Shown here in pieces: positions 40,401-52,400 of a stretch of DNA of 64,000 bases. The translations under genes and the position numbers were made by a program. The notes beneath the pieces are model-generated. The model saw nothing but the letters and a program-made list of their open reading frames with translations, made no database searches and had not been told where the DNA came from. The stretch is from Dicaeum eximium. Taxonomy: Eukaryota; Chordata; Aves; Passeriformes; Dicaeidae. The stretch lies in contig VWZP01002845.1 in the NCBI GenBank assembly GCA_013396995.1, positions 4,482,773 to 4,546,772 on the forward strand. Reading direction: 5' to 3'. Positions within the stretch are counted from its first letter, which is position 1, and each line of letters begins with the position of its first letter.

Positions 40401-43400
40401 GACATTTTCACACAGGGGAATGAAGTCAGAGGTAGGTGTATTGTTTCAAATCCTCCCTCTTTTGTTTTGGGGCCTGTCAAAACCTTTAGCCACCTTTTTT
40501 TTATTTCTCTATTTTTTAAATTTTTCTTTTAGCAGGAGTGTCATCTGTTTGCATAGAATTTGTGCATGTGAATGTAGCCTAATATAATCTCCTGTTTGGA
40601 GTCAGGAATATTCAATTTGGACTTTTACTAAATTGTTTCCTCTTTTGTTACATGGGTGTTGGTTTGTTGTAAGACTGATTAGGAGTACTGATCTGATAAT
40701 GTTAATTTTTTCATTTGTGTTTTTTCTTCTTATTTTGGGTATCAGACAGAACCAGAAATGTGGTTTTGAATTTGCAGATACAGGGAAATAAGGCTTAGGA
40801 TTTTGGCAGCTTTAGTAATAATGTACTAAGGCAAATTAGAATCCTTCCTTCTCAATGTTGCTCTTTTTTTTGCCATTTTTAGCATGTTTTTGTTGTGGTT
40901 GCTGTTGTTAGGGCTCCACCTCAGATCAAACGTCCCAACCGAGACGGCAAATCTTTGAAGAAAGACTCGCCAGGACTCCAGCCCCGCGGGCCCGGGGGCA
41001 GAGCACACGCGGTGTCCAAGGGGGACAAATCTTCGGGCAGCCGCGAAAGGGATTCCAGAGCTAGAGGAAGAGATGACAAGGTAAGAATGGGAAAGAACTT
41101 GCCAGGGAGGTGTTGTGAAGAGAAGCACTCTTAGTCATTTAATACAGATAATAAAAAGTCACAATAATCCCATGAGGGAAAACTTAGTGCTTTCTTTTTC
41201 CCCATGATCAAAGCATGTATCGTGGTGATATTTATTAATAATTACACCAAATTAAGAAAAGTTCTGTCATGTTTGCTCTCAGTGTAAGATTTGTTTTGAG
41301 GAAGGGAAGCATAGTGTCCTGTTGCTGAGGGTTTCTTATTCTTTGAGTGAAGACCATGGGCTTGTCTCTATTCTCTAAGTGTCATTCAGGGATAAAGTCC
41401 CTTCTCGTCCTTTTCCCCCATGTTAGGTGGGTGTTTTTCCTTAAAGGAATTCAATACAGGGCTTTTTTAAAGATATTAATGTAAAATTGCAAAAATGAGA
41501 CCAGAGCCCTTCCTTAGACTTGAAGCATTATGAATGGAGTTCCACAGTATCATTGCCTCTGCCATACCATAGTATAATTTGGGCATGCCTAGGAGTTCTG
41601 AGCAGTTCCATAAATGCATTGATGATAGGTAAATCTGTGCCAAATTATTTGAAGTTACATATTTGAAAATTATATGAGGGAGAAATATTAAAAGCAAACT
41701 CTAAATAACTTTCATTTTCTCTGGTTTATGAAAGGGGTTTTGTCTTTATTATAGTGTTTAGAAAGAAGCTTCTTGGAGCTGTTTTGTTTTAAAAGTAAAA
41801 GCAATGAATTAAACTAGACTAATTTGGAGATACTTTCTTCTGAAGATCCATGAAAAAGAAGCAGTGCTGAAGTGAAAGGAAAGGTGAAACAGTGATTCAC
41901 TATAAAGTGGTGATGTCAAAAACAGGACTCTTCTGTGGCTGGAAAAAATGTCAATGTGCAAATCACTGTTTCTGAGACACTTGTGTTTTTAAATTTAACT
42001 GTGGAGTTAGTGTCAGGAACCCATGGACTCTGCGGTATTAGTTGTACAAGTTGAGATTGTACTGAAGTGGCATTACTTTCCTGACAGACAAAGATACAAG
42101 ACATGCCTTCCTATGGGGGCACACAGTATTGTACAGATCCTGAGAGATGAATAAGAAAATATTTGGGCCAGTTTTCTTCCAAAATTTGGTTAGTTCCTCT
42201 CTGGCCTTTCTATTGTCTTCTTGACAGCTTAGGAATAACTCAAAGATATGCTTTTTCCATCATAAATTGTTTTCTGATACACAGGAAAAGTCTTAGGTAA
42301 TCCTAGCCCTTATTCCCATCAGAAGGTAGGGCCAGGCACATTTTCAGCAGTGCCACTGAGTGACTGTACAGATCAAGCATTTTAGAAATCTCTCTACCCT
42401 GGATCAGTAAGATTTAAAATAACAAGTGTGCCTCCTGCAAGCTATAATAATCTCGTGAAGATCTGTGAAATTATTGAAAGTTTTGCCAGCTATATGGGAA
42501 ATTGGAGTCATGGTGTGTGACAGGTCCACCAGATGTGCTTGTGTAAGGCAGCCTTCAAAGTCTTAGCTCTAATGAGGGTGAACTCTGCTCTCCAAGCTTT
42601 CCAGTGATGAGCATTATAGGGCTTTACTATAAGGAGCCTACAACAACATGACTTGTATAATACTTCTCTCTGGGAATAATGTGATTAGCAATACCACTGC
42701 TGTGAGGTGCAGGAAAAGTCATGAAGGTGTTCCATTTAATGTGGGACATTTTAAACACTGCTCTTATCTGAATAAATTGGTCACTAGGTGGCAGAAGGAA
42801 AATATGTCTACTCCTCAAAAAATTCCAATACACGTGCTCTTGTGTTCCCCTTTGTCTAGCTCCTTGGTGGTTATTCTACTTCCTTTGTCTGGGGTATGTG
42901 ACTGAAAATCACCCCAGGTTACAAATCCTTATGTGCTATATAATGGTTCTTGTAAGGGATCCATGATTTGCCTTTGGGAAAGATTTTGAATGAAAGAAGG
43001 AATAACCAGGTGTGGGAAGTGGAAGAAGTTAATGCAACTTCCTATACTTTGCACACAGGCATGAAAATAGGTTTACCTTTCAGTTTTATCCTTTCTTAGT
43101 TTACAAGTGTTTGTTCTTCACTTTCTGAGTTTGAACCATCAAACAGCTTTCCTCTGTAGACTGGTATGTCGAATCAAAGAGATTTGGTAACTCATCATCT
43201 TCAGTTAAAAATAACAGGGCAAATTTGAAGCTTTAAATTAAGTAACCAAGTATCTTTTCTCCGACTAAATGTTTCAGCTCTGTAGTTTTTGGGCTTGGGT
43301 GCTAGGATAGGATGACTTAGAACATGTAATGACCATCCATTTCCTAAGATGTTGACTGCAGTGTAGTAGGTTGCATGCTGTCCTGGCTATAATACTATAA

Positions 43401-46400
43401 TACCACAATGTAACACATAGTTTGTTTCAAGGTAAATGTAAGTATAGTACGTATATTTCGAAATGCTCTGCCTCACTTGAAACAAATGCCTCTCCCTGTT
43501 TCTCCTCTCTAGACCATAACATCTTTTCATTCTGACAATAACCATCTTGGGATAAGTAATTTTAACTTAACTATGCCAATAAAATGACCTTTTTTAGTGC
43601 TATATAAAATAATTTTGAACTAAACCCACCAGATTGTGTCTATCTTCTAAATCCTTATGTATCTTTTTTTTTCCCCCTAAAATATTACTTTCAAGTTTTT
43701 TTCCTTCATAGTTCCACTGGAAGTTATTAGGCTTGTTCTCAGGGTATCTTCTACTGGAGCATTACTAAGAATTTTAGCTTCTGTTTAATAGTTCATTTTG
43801 AAGAGGCAACATGAATGCTACCAGTATGCCTTTTAGAAATTGCATAATATCATATCTAAGCACTGGAACAGTTTTTTAGGAGTACTCTTTGGATTATTTT
43901 AGACTTTCAGTGGATAAGGACAGTAAATATTATGAAGGATATGAAACATTCAAGGGCTGCACAGCCATATCAGTGAAGGGAATATTAACATCAATGAAGG
44001 TATGACTTAAGAAATTATTAAATTATTTTTGATTTATTATCCTCCTGTGCATCACCAACTGTGACATGAGATGAGATAGTTGCATTTTAGGTGAAAGCAC
44101 AGACCTCCATGCATTGGGACTGGAAGGCTGCATAATCTCCATATGAAAATGCTAAAAGAACTGGTAGATGAAATTGCAGGGCTGGGAGCACATTTTTACA
44201 GTAAAATTTACTTACGTCTCATGTGAATGGTGAGTTGTGTTGACAATGCCTGTATTGAGAAGGGGAAAAGAAAAGCGATCCAGGCAACCAGAGTTGTTAA
44301 TTTTTATATGTTTTACAACAAATTTAGAGTGGATGAACAGCTAAAGACTTGGAACTAACTGAAAAGTGGAATAGAGTGAAATATGGTTTCTTGAGCAAAG
44401 GTGTTGCCATGCCAGGACTTTCTTTAGAGTTCTAGTTAATGTCTTATAGAAAGAAATTAATCTACCCGGATACCACATGGGAAGCAATTTGTTAATCTAG
44501 TGTGTGGTGTAAAGGAATTTTAAAGTGGGATTGGGCAGCAAGGGGAAAGTAAACAAGTGGTACTGAAAGGAGAAGTAGCAGTCAACTGGCAAATATTTTT
44601 TGACTCTTGTTTTGTATTTAAATTAATATTTTTGTGCCAATTTAACTTGACACAAAAAAGAGGCATGCACTAACTGGCTCATGACACCAAGTTGGGAAGC
44701 ACCATCATCAGAAAAAGCAAATGAGGCTGTTGCACAGGAAGAATTGGATGACTCTGTGTTGGAGTCATGGAAATAGGATAATGTTCAGCAGTGCAGAGCA
44801 GGAGGCTGTGTTCTTGGAAACTATAACAAGAATTTCTGCTGGAAGCTGGGAGCTCAGCAGTAAAGGAGAAGATGGATTTGGATGTATCAGCAGAAACTGG
44901 ATCAGGCTGAACTTCTGTTTAGTACATTACTTTTTCCTGGTGGTGATGGCAAGGGCTGGCTGTGGTGTGAGGCACAGTCGGGTGCCACCTTTGGCTTTGG
45001 CAGTGAGGGGTGGAGACTGCATGTGGCAGTTGTTATTTGGCATTTGTATGCGGTGGGAAGAACCTGCAGGAAGGCAAGGTGTCTTCAGATTCCAGTTCTG
45101 GCCATTACAGCCCTTAGGGTTATTCTGTGTGATTAATCTGCTGAGGTTGCCTTAAAGGGGGCAGTATGATAATGCTATGGATGGGAATGTAAACAAAGTG
45201 CCAACAAACAAAATCCCAGATTGTTGAGTGTTACCAGCAGAGAGAAGAGATACCTGTGCCGTTATAGAGGGATCTGGTGAGAAAACAGCTGGAGTATTTT
45301 GTGTACAATCACACTCAAGAAAGATATGTTAACATTAGGTGGGAGAGCAAAAACAAGCATTGCCAAAGTGAATGGGTCACTATGTTCAGCTTATGTTCCA
45401 AAAAGAGACTTAGTTTAGTAAATGAAGGGTGGACACACCGAGGAGCAAACTGCTGAAACTAATGCAGAGACTTAGTACAAGAGTAGAAATAACATCAGTT
45501 TTGGAAACAAGATTTTTGTTCCAGTGTGTTAGTGCAGGTCTAATGGCTCTTCCTGATGGAAAGGACAGCTGATTTCTAAATGTTTAAGACAGATATTGGT
45601 TGCCTGAAATGATGAGATGGGATTGCCGAGGGTGGGACTAGTCTTTTGCAGCCCTATATACCTACCTGTTGGCATAGCTTCTTAGAGAGAAGCCATCTCA
45701 GCAACTTTATTTAAAGCTATTTTGTGAAAGTAATACCTGAAGAGATGACTGGAAAAATTATGCTTATTCTGGCTGCCTAGTTTCAGGTGGTATTTTTACA
45801 AAACCATTATTTCTAGTCTATGCTCACTTATCTGCTGACTGAGAATTGCAGGTTGGACCAATTTGAGACCAGCATTAATAATCTTACTACTTGTGAAAAC
45901 TCCAACTACTTTAAATCTTGGTTTAATTCCGGAACTGGGGACAAAAAAAAAGAAGAAAAAAAAAATTCAGTGTCACTACAATGGCAGCCGAGGTGATGCT
46001 GAGAGCACGTCTGCCCGCTGCCCGCCCTTTTCCCTGGTTCCTCTGGCGAGACGTGCCGCAGGGGCAGGAGAGCCAGCGGTCCTTGGCACAGCACGTCCCG
46101 CGGGATCGGGGCCGGGATCGGGGCCGGGATCGGGGCCGTGCTGCCGCCCCGCGGCCGCCCCGGGGCTGCCGGCACCCTCCGGCCCCGGGCCCCCCTTTCC
46201 TCTTTGATTTTTTAATTTCTGTTTGTTCCGCTGGCCTGGGCTGAGCTGCGCCCGCTGCCCGCCCGGCTCGGGGGCTCTCGGGGCTGCCCCGTGCCCCAGC
46301 GTGCTGCAGCCACCCGCCCTCCCTGCTCCTGCTCTTCAGCTCCTGCCTTAACTCCGTTTCAGTCAGGAAAAAGGCAAAACCCAACCGCCACAAGATAAAC

Positions 46401-49400
46401 CAATTGTTCTGTGATCTGCAGAAATTTTTTCTACTAGGAAGACCAATCCATTGCAAAACAAGAGGAGTACGTAAAAGACAGCAAAACCCTTTAATTTCAT
46501 TGTCTTGTTTTCTTTTTCTTTTTCTTTTTTTTTTTTTTTATGGTTACATTTGCATTCCATTTTATCTCTCCTGAAATCTTGAAAACTCCGCAGGGTGTCT
46601 TACGCCGTTTCCTTTTTACACCAGACCACTACATTTTTTTTTACACCAGCTTTTTGCTTAAACACGACTCTGAGCTTCGTTTCCATCGCAAAAAGCTGAG
46701 TTAGGAGTACTAAACAACACGAGAGTTCTCTTGGAAGCAAGAAATAAAAGTAGTGGGAAGATAAACTACTCCCTCACAAGTCGCGGGCAAACGGCAACTG
46801 GGAGGGGTGTAATCGCTACCTTTTTGTTTTTCCACTGCGAGGTTATTTGTGTGTCTCCAGCTGCCTCTCAGCCCGCCTTCGTCTAGGATGCTTTTGTCCA
46901 GCCAGCTGGGATTCTTTAACTTGCTGCTGATACTGTTTAGAGGCTGAGTTAAGAGTCCTAAAGTAGCTCCCTACTCAGCCCCCTCCGTAAAACCAGCACA
47001 GCTGCTTTTCAGGCACCCTGAATGCTGGGAGGGGAAGCGATTTCCTTCAGAACTGAGAGAGGAGGAGCGTGAGCCCTGATGCTTCAAAGGGAAAATGTTA
47101 CTTCACCCCCATAAGCTGAACGGCACTGTGGAAGTATTAACCAGCAGCTCTGGGTCATTTGGGGCAGAGACAGAGTGTGGCTTGGTCACTGACATAGCAT
47201 TGGTGTGCTGCAGGAATTATTGTAGTTTAAGAAGCCTGGGTGTCTTTGGAGCTTCTTTAGGGCTTTTGGTGCAGCCCTTAAATAAATACCACCCTTTAAA
47301 AGCATTTTAATTTATTTTTAATTTTAGTTTATGAAGCTGGCCCATGAAGGAGAGGCGAGACATAGAGAGTTTGTAGTTGAGGAAAGCAGATATTGCTGGG
47401 CAGGAAGGCTTTAATGATACAAGGGGAGAGAATCTTGGTTTTCCTCCATCAAAGACAGTGTGTGTGACAGCTTCCCTGCTCTTTTTCGGTGATGATAGTG
47501 TGAGATGTTTACTTCTGACAGGTAGGGTTGGAAGTGTAGCAACTTCAAAATATGCTTTACATGCTCTGGTCTTCAGCTAGTCATGACACAGCCACCTTTG
47601 TAAGGCTGTTGCTGCATTCATGCCTTTGGTTGGCCAGGAAGTGTGTCAGTTGTGTAATATTCTTATGAGCCTGTATGATTTTCACTTCTAGGGAAAGAAA
47701 ACACCCCAGGAATTTGGTGATGGGGAAATTCCAAAATTTGATGGAGCAGGTTACGACAAAGACCTGATCGAAGCTCTTGAAAGAGACATTGTATCAAGGA
47801 ATCCAAGCATTCATTGGTATGAGGATTTTCTCAATTCAAGTGTTTTTGCTAGTGTGAAAAAGGAGAAAAATTACCTATCTTCAAAATCCTAAAATAGGAA
47901 GACAACATGATCTTCTACAGATAGGCAAAAATGAGATCTTTTGCTTAAACGGTTTATTAATTTGATTAAAGTTAAGCTTTTGTTGCTAATTGATATTATG
48001 TGTGGTACATCTGTTACAGGTACTGCTGAAATGAATGTATGCTCCAGAGATCTTTAAAGATACTGCTTTGGTGTTCACATTGTCCAGAACAATTTTTAAT
48101 TAAGCAGCTCTGGGTAACTTGAGTTGAAAATAATTTTTTCCCTGTCTTCCAAAAGTGGATTCAATTTTAGGTCACAATATGATAGGAGTGCTCTCATGAG
48201 GCACATGCTTACATGTTAAAAGAAATGGTACTAAGTGAAAAGCTTTTCTATTTCTCTTGTATAAAAATAGGAGAAAAATAGTTGTATGAAAATGTTATAC
48301 AAGTTTCTTCATCTTGCACAGGGATGACATAGCAGATTTGGAAGAAGCCAAGAAATTATTAAGAGAAGCTGTTGTTCTTCCAATGTGGATGCCCGATTTT
48401 TTCAAAGGGATCAGAAGACCCTGGAAGGTGAGAATTTATATGGTGTTCTAGTAAATGGCAAGTGTCATAGTTTGAAGCTTACCCAGAAATGGTAAGATTT
48501 ATGGGCGGCTCAGTGAGATCCCAAGTGAAGAAATTCACGAGGAAGAAGGATGAGCTTCCTCTTTTCCAGGCAGGGAGCACAGAGGTGAGATCTCTGGCCC
48601 GGGCCTGGGTGGGGCTGGGCCCCTTCCCCAGGCCCGGCCAGCTGGCGGCTGCGGGACAGTTCCCCCCCCCACCCTCATTTCATCGGAGGCGGCGGCAGGC
48701 GGCGGGGGGAAAAGTAGAAAGAAGCAAGCCAGTTTGTCGCGGCTCCCCCCCATCGGTGGCGGCTAGAAAACCAAAAAACCAAAACCTTATAAACATGGCC
48801 CCCGCCCAGGAGCAGCCCAGGGCTGGACTCCCCCTCCCCAGGAGCGGCCCAGGGAAGGCGCGGCGCAGGAAATTTGATTCCAAAAAAGCTGCGAAAATTT
48901 TGCAGCTGAGAGAGAGCGAGCCGCAGTTCCCGCGGCGGGAGTCACCTGACATCTACTGAACCTAGGCGAAAAGTTAACCCCTTCAAAGCTCCGATCCTCC
49001 TTCGAATTGAGTGAGAGAGAAACCAAATAAAAAACAATATAAAAAATAACATTAAACCATAAAAATCAATTAAAAAAAAATGAAACCCAAAAAAAAAAAT
49101 TAAAAACCTGTTGTAAGTTATTAAAAACAAAACTCTTTTCTAATTATAACACACATAAAAACTGTCAAAAAAATAAAAAATTCAAACTTAAACAAAAAAA
49201 AATCTCCAAAAAAAAGGGAGCAGTGTGAGTCAATTACTGTAATCCTATAAAAATTTAAACAAAAATAAAAAAATTGTGCCCCAGGGAGAAAAAAAAAATT
49301 TTTTTTACAAACCTTTATTACCTAAAAAAATCCAATTAAAAAAAAAAAATCCTTTATTTTCTTTTATAAAACTCATCTATAAAACAAAAAATCCCTGCAC

Positions 49401-52400
49401 CCGCAGGCTTTGTGGCCCCTTCCCAACTTTAGAACAGCCATAAAAAGTAAAAAAAACCTCAGAAGCAAATTTCCCCAAGCGAGTTACTTGTAAAAACATT
49501 AAAAAACACAAAAAACTTTTCCTTTCTCTTATAAAAAAACTTTTCCATAACATAAACAAAAAAAACTCCTCTCCCTAAAAAAAAATTTAAAAAAAACTAT
49601 TTCAAAAATAATAAACTAATTAAAATTATTAAGTATTATTTCTTTACATTAACAAATTAAAAAAAAAATTTATAAAAAAAAGTCTAAAAAATTTTAATGT
49701 TTTTTTCTTTTCCTTTTTTTTCTTTTAATTACTGTTAATAAACTACCTTTCTCTTAAAATTTTAAACCTACTTTACTTTTCTCCTAGTTAATCCTATTTT
49801 ACAACAAAAAAAATACTCTAATAATTAACCAACACAAAAAAACCCCCACCACATTTAGTAGTACATTTAACCAAAAAAAATTCAAATTAATTCAAATTTT
49901 AAAAATTCAAAATTAACAAACTAAAACCACTACACAAATTAGTATTTCTACCCAGTTTCAAACTAAGACCAGCACATCAAGCTGTAGCTATGTGAGTCTC
50001 CTGCTGTAACATGTGGATGCCTGTAGCAAAGGCTAAAAAGGTAAATGGAAAAGATCATGAATTTGTTTGTTAAATCCTCTCATAATGATTCATGTAAAAG
50101 ACACTGAAAGAAACAGCTGGACATCTATCTGGCCCTTAGATTAAACAGTATTTTCTGGTTATTTACTCACTTATAGCTTGTTGATATTATAATACTTTCT
50201 ATATGTCAACCTGTAGGTGTGAGCACACAGATTATATAGACCGAAGCAGAAATGCTTAATAGACAGCTCTACATAGGCTTATGGTGTCCAGTTGCCATCA
50301 GTTCCCAGAAGAAAGCAGTCTTTGGACTGTTTTTTTTCCAAATGTTTAAACTGTGTGTCATTCAGACTGCAAACTGCAGCCTGGATGGTACAAGGAAGCA
50401 AGGAAACGGGGCCGGTCTGGTGACTGAGCTTTGCAATTACATTTGCAGCTGGGCATAGTTGCAGCTGAAGCAAGAAGTTCAGACTAGGAAAAGGAGTCAC
50501 AAGCAGGGCAACAGGAAGGATGTAGGACTGAACTAGGCTGATTGACCAGACGTGAGCCCAATCTGGGCCTTGCTTAGAGCTAAGAAGGAAGAGGAGGGAG
50601 GAGTTTGGAGAGCGTTTCTGTAAACAGCAAACAGCATTATCTTGCTTCTGATGTGGGATGGATTGATGCTTGTTTGGGGAATACCTAGTCACAGCACAAG
50701 GCCTTTTTGATTACTGAGAAGCATTACTGGGGAAAAGAGACTGTTGCAAATTGTCTGTTATTCTGAGTGTGGAAGGCAGGGGCCTGTGTAGGGAATGCTG
50801 TGTTTGTGAGTAGTTTCCTGTTTAGTATGCTGCTTCAGCAGCGTGTATGGGATCTTGCTCTACTAACATTTGTTCTGTCTTTTCCTGATTGGTCCTTGTG
50901 CTTCCCTGGCTTATGCTTAGGTCAGACCCAGCAGGAGCTGGGAGTTTGCTGCCTGAGAGCTGTTCACAGAGGTTTTAGTGAGTTAGAGGTAGGGAGCCCA
51001 AACATACAGTCAGTGCAAACCTAGCCCCAGGCTATCAGACCTTTGGAGTTAGAGTGCTTGGGGTCAGTACCAGTGGTCTTGTGGTTAACCTTAGGGTTAA
51101 CTGAGCTATCATCTTGGACAGAGCCTAGATGTTGTGGGTTACATGTGCAGGGTGAAATTTTAGTGTATTTTGAACAGCTGAATCTCTTTCTTCTCTTCTT
51201 GGTTTAGAGGAAGTTGATCCATACTCATATTATAGACTATGTGGGCTCCATCTGTCTAGTGTTCAAAATCTTCTAATGGAATAAAGATCTGCTCTGCTTT
51301 TTTTTTTTTTTTTTTGCCTGATAGCATGCATAGAGGATGTAGTGGCCATCTGTCTTTAAGGCAGGTATCTTAGCAGACTGCAGGAAATGTGAAAAATGCC
51401 ACTGACCTTGTCTCCAAGTGTTGTGGCAGTGGATAAAGGAGCAACAGCTTGATCCTTTAAAGAGTTCCAATCTCCATCTCTTTGCATGAGACTACATTTT
51501 CCTACTGAGCAGTGTCACCTCTGAAAACCAGGTGGTTGTAGACATGGAAAAGATTCTAAGATTATTTCCACTCTTCAGTCTGAAATGCAAATTGATTTCT
51601 GACAAGGCTATGAAAAGTCTTCATTGTTAGCCTTTTCCCTGGTGACTTGTGAAGCTGTAACTCTCATGAATTTATTTTTCACACAGAACAGCATGTATTT
51701 TCCCTACTGTTGACCTCTGACTGTGCTGTAAGGATGAAAAGTATTGAAGGAAAGGCTGTTTCTTGCAGTAATCAGTGTAGCAGCAGGCATTTGTTGAGCC
51801 TAGGAATTCAGGACAATAATTCAGGGAAAAAGGCAGCCGAAGCTGGTTTTAGATGCTCAGACTCCCCCGAGAACAATTCCCAGGACAGCCCTCACAGTTT
51901 GTGCCTGTATTCAAAGAACTGTGCCTTGTCTGAAGGAGCCAGCTGTCTTCCCTGATTCAACACAGGTGCTGTGTAGTTGCAGCCACGGGTTTCTGAGTGT
52001 CCATGGGTTTGTTCTTTCTGTTTCTCTGAACTGTTTGGTGCCAAGAAAGCCTGGTTGCTCACTGTGCTTCCCACTGCTCTGCTAGTGATTGTTACAACAA
52101 CAAGAAATAACCCTGCAGTGATTTCATCAAAACGCTTACTCCCTGCAGTGCATTTCAGCTTCTTATTGGAATACTTTGGATTAACAGAACCTTAGAGGAA
52201 GAATAAAGAAGTCTTTGTGTTTGTCAAGGATTTTAAATAGTAAGTGGCAGCCTCCCAGTTTGCAGGAAGAGCAGCTTGATCCTGTGTGTTTCTGTTTGCA
52301 GCCATGCACATCTTGTTTTGCTGTGAACTCAAGTTCTTTTCCTTTTCTTTTTTTTTTTTTAACTGATATTTTTATTGTCTCTATCCCCAGAGAGCTTAGT

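Larger units (their letters stand above)
41081..47691 (+). other. KATNAL1: KATNAL1 intron 4
   Basis: 6.6-kb phase-0 intron. It holds an ancient CR1 fragment (44650-45480) and a promoter-like CpG-rich block (about 45980-47070). The rest, about 41.1-44.6 kb, shows no recognisable element. Confidence 0.85.

Noticed and set aside
45260..45480. Possible separate gene suggested by protein-like sequence in intron 4
   Set aside because: The similarity is to the reverse-transcriptase end of CR1 elements, and the frame is broken.
45863..46456. Several overlapping open frames on both strands over the intronic CpG island
   Set aside because: High GC gives stop-free frames on both strands at once, and the RDRG-like repeats come from the 12-bp tandem. 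There is no homology or splice support.
48489..48959. 156-codon open frame in the 5' part of the LTR-like element
   Set aside because: It is low-complexity, Arg/Pro/Ser-rich and matches no retroviral protein I know. GC-rich DNA lacks stops by chance. It is more likely LTR sequence.
49021..49971. Ordinary AT-rich low-complexity DNA as the explanation for the G-poor tract
   Set aside because: AT-rich drift would remove C as well as G. Here C stays near 17 percent in the last 471 bp while G falls to about 2 percent, so a strand-symmetric cause is unlikely.
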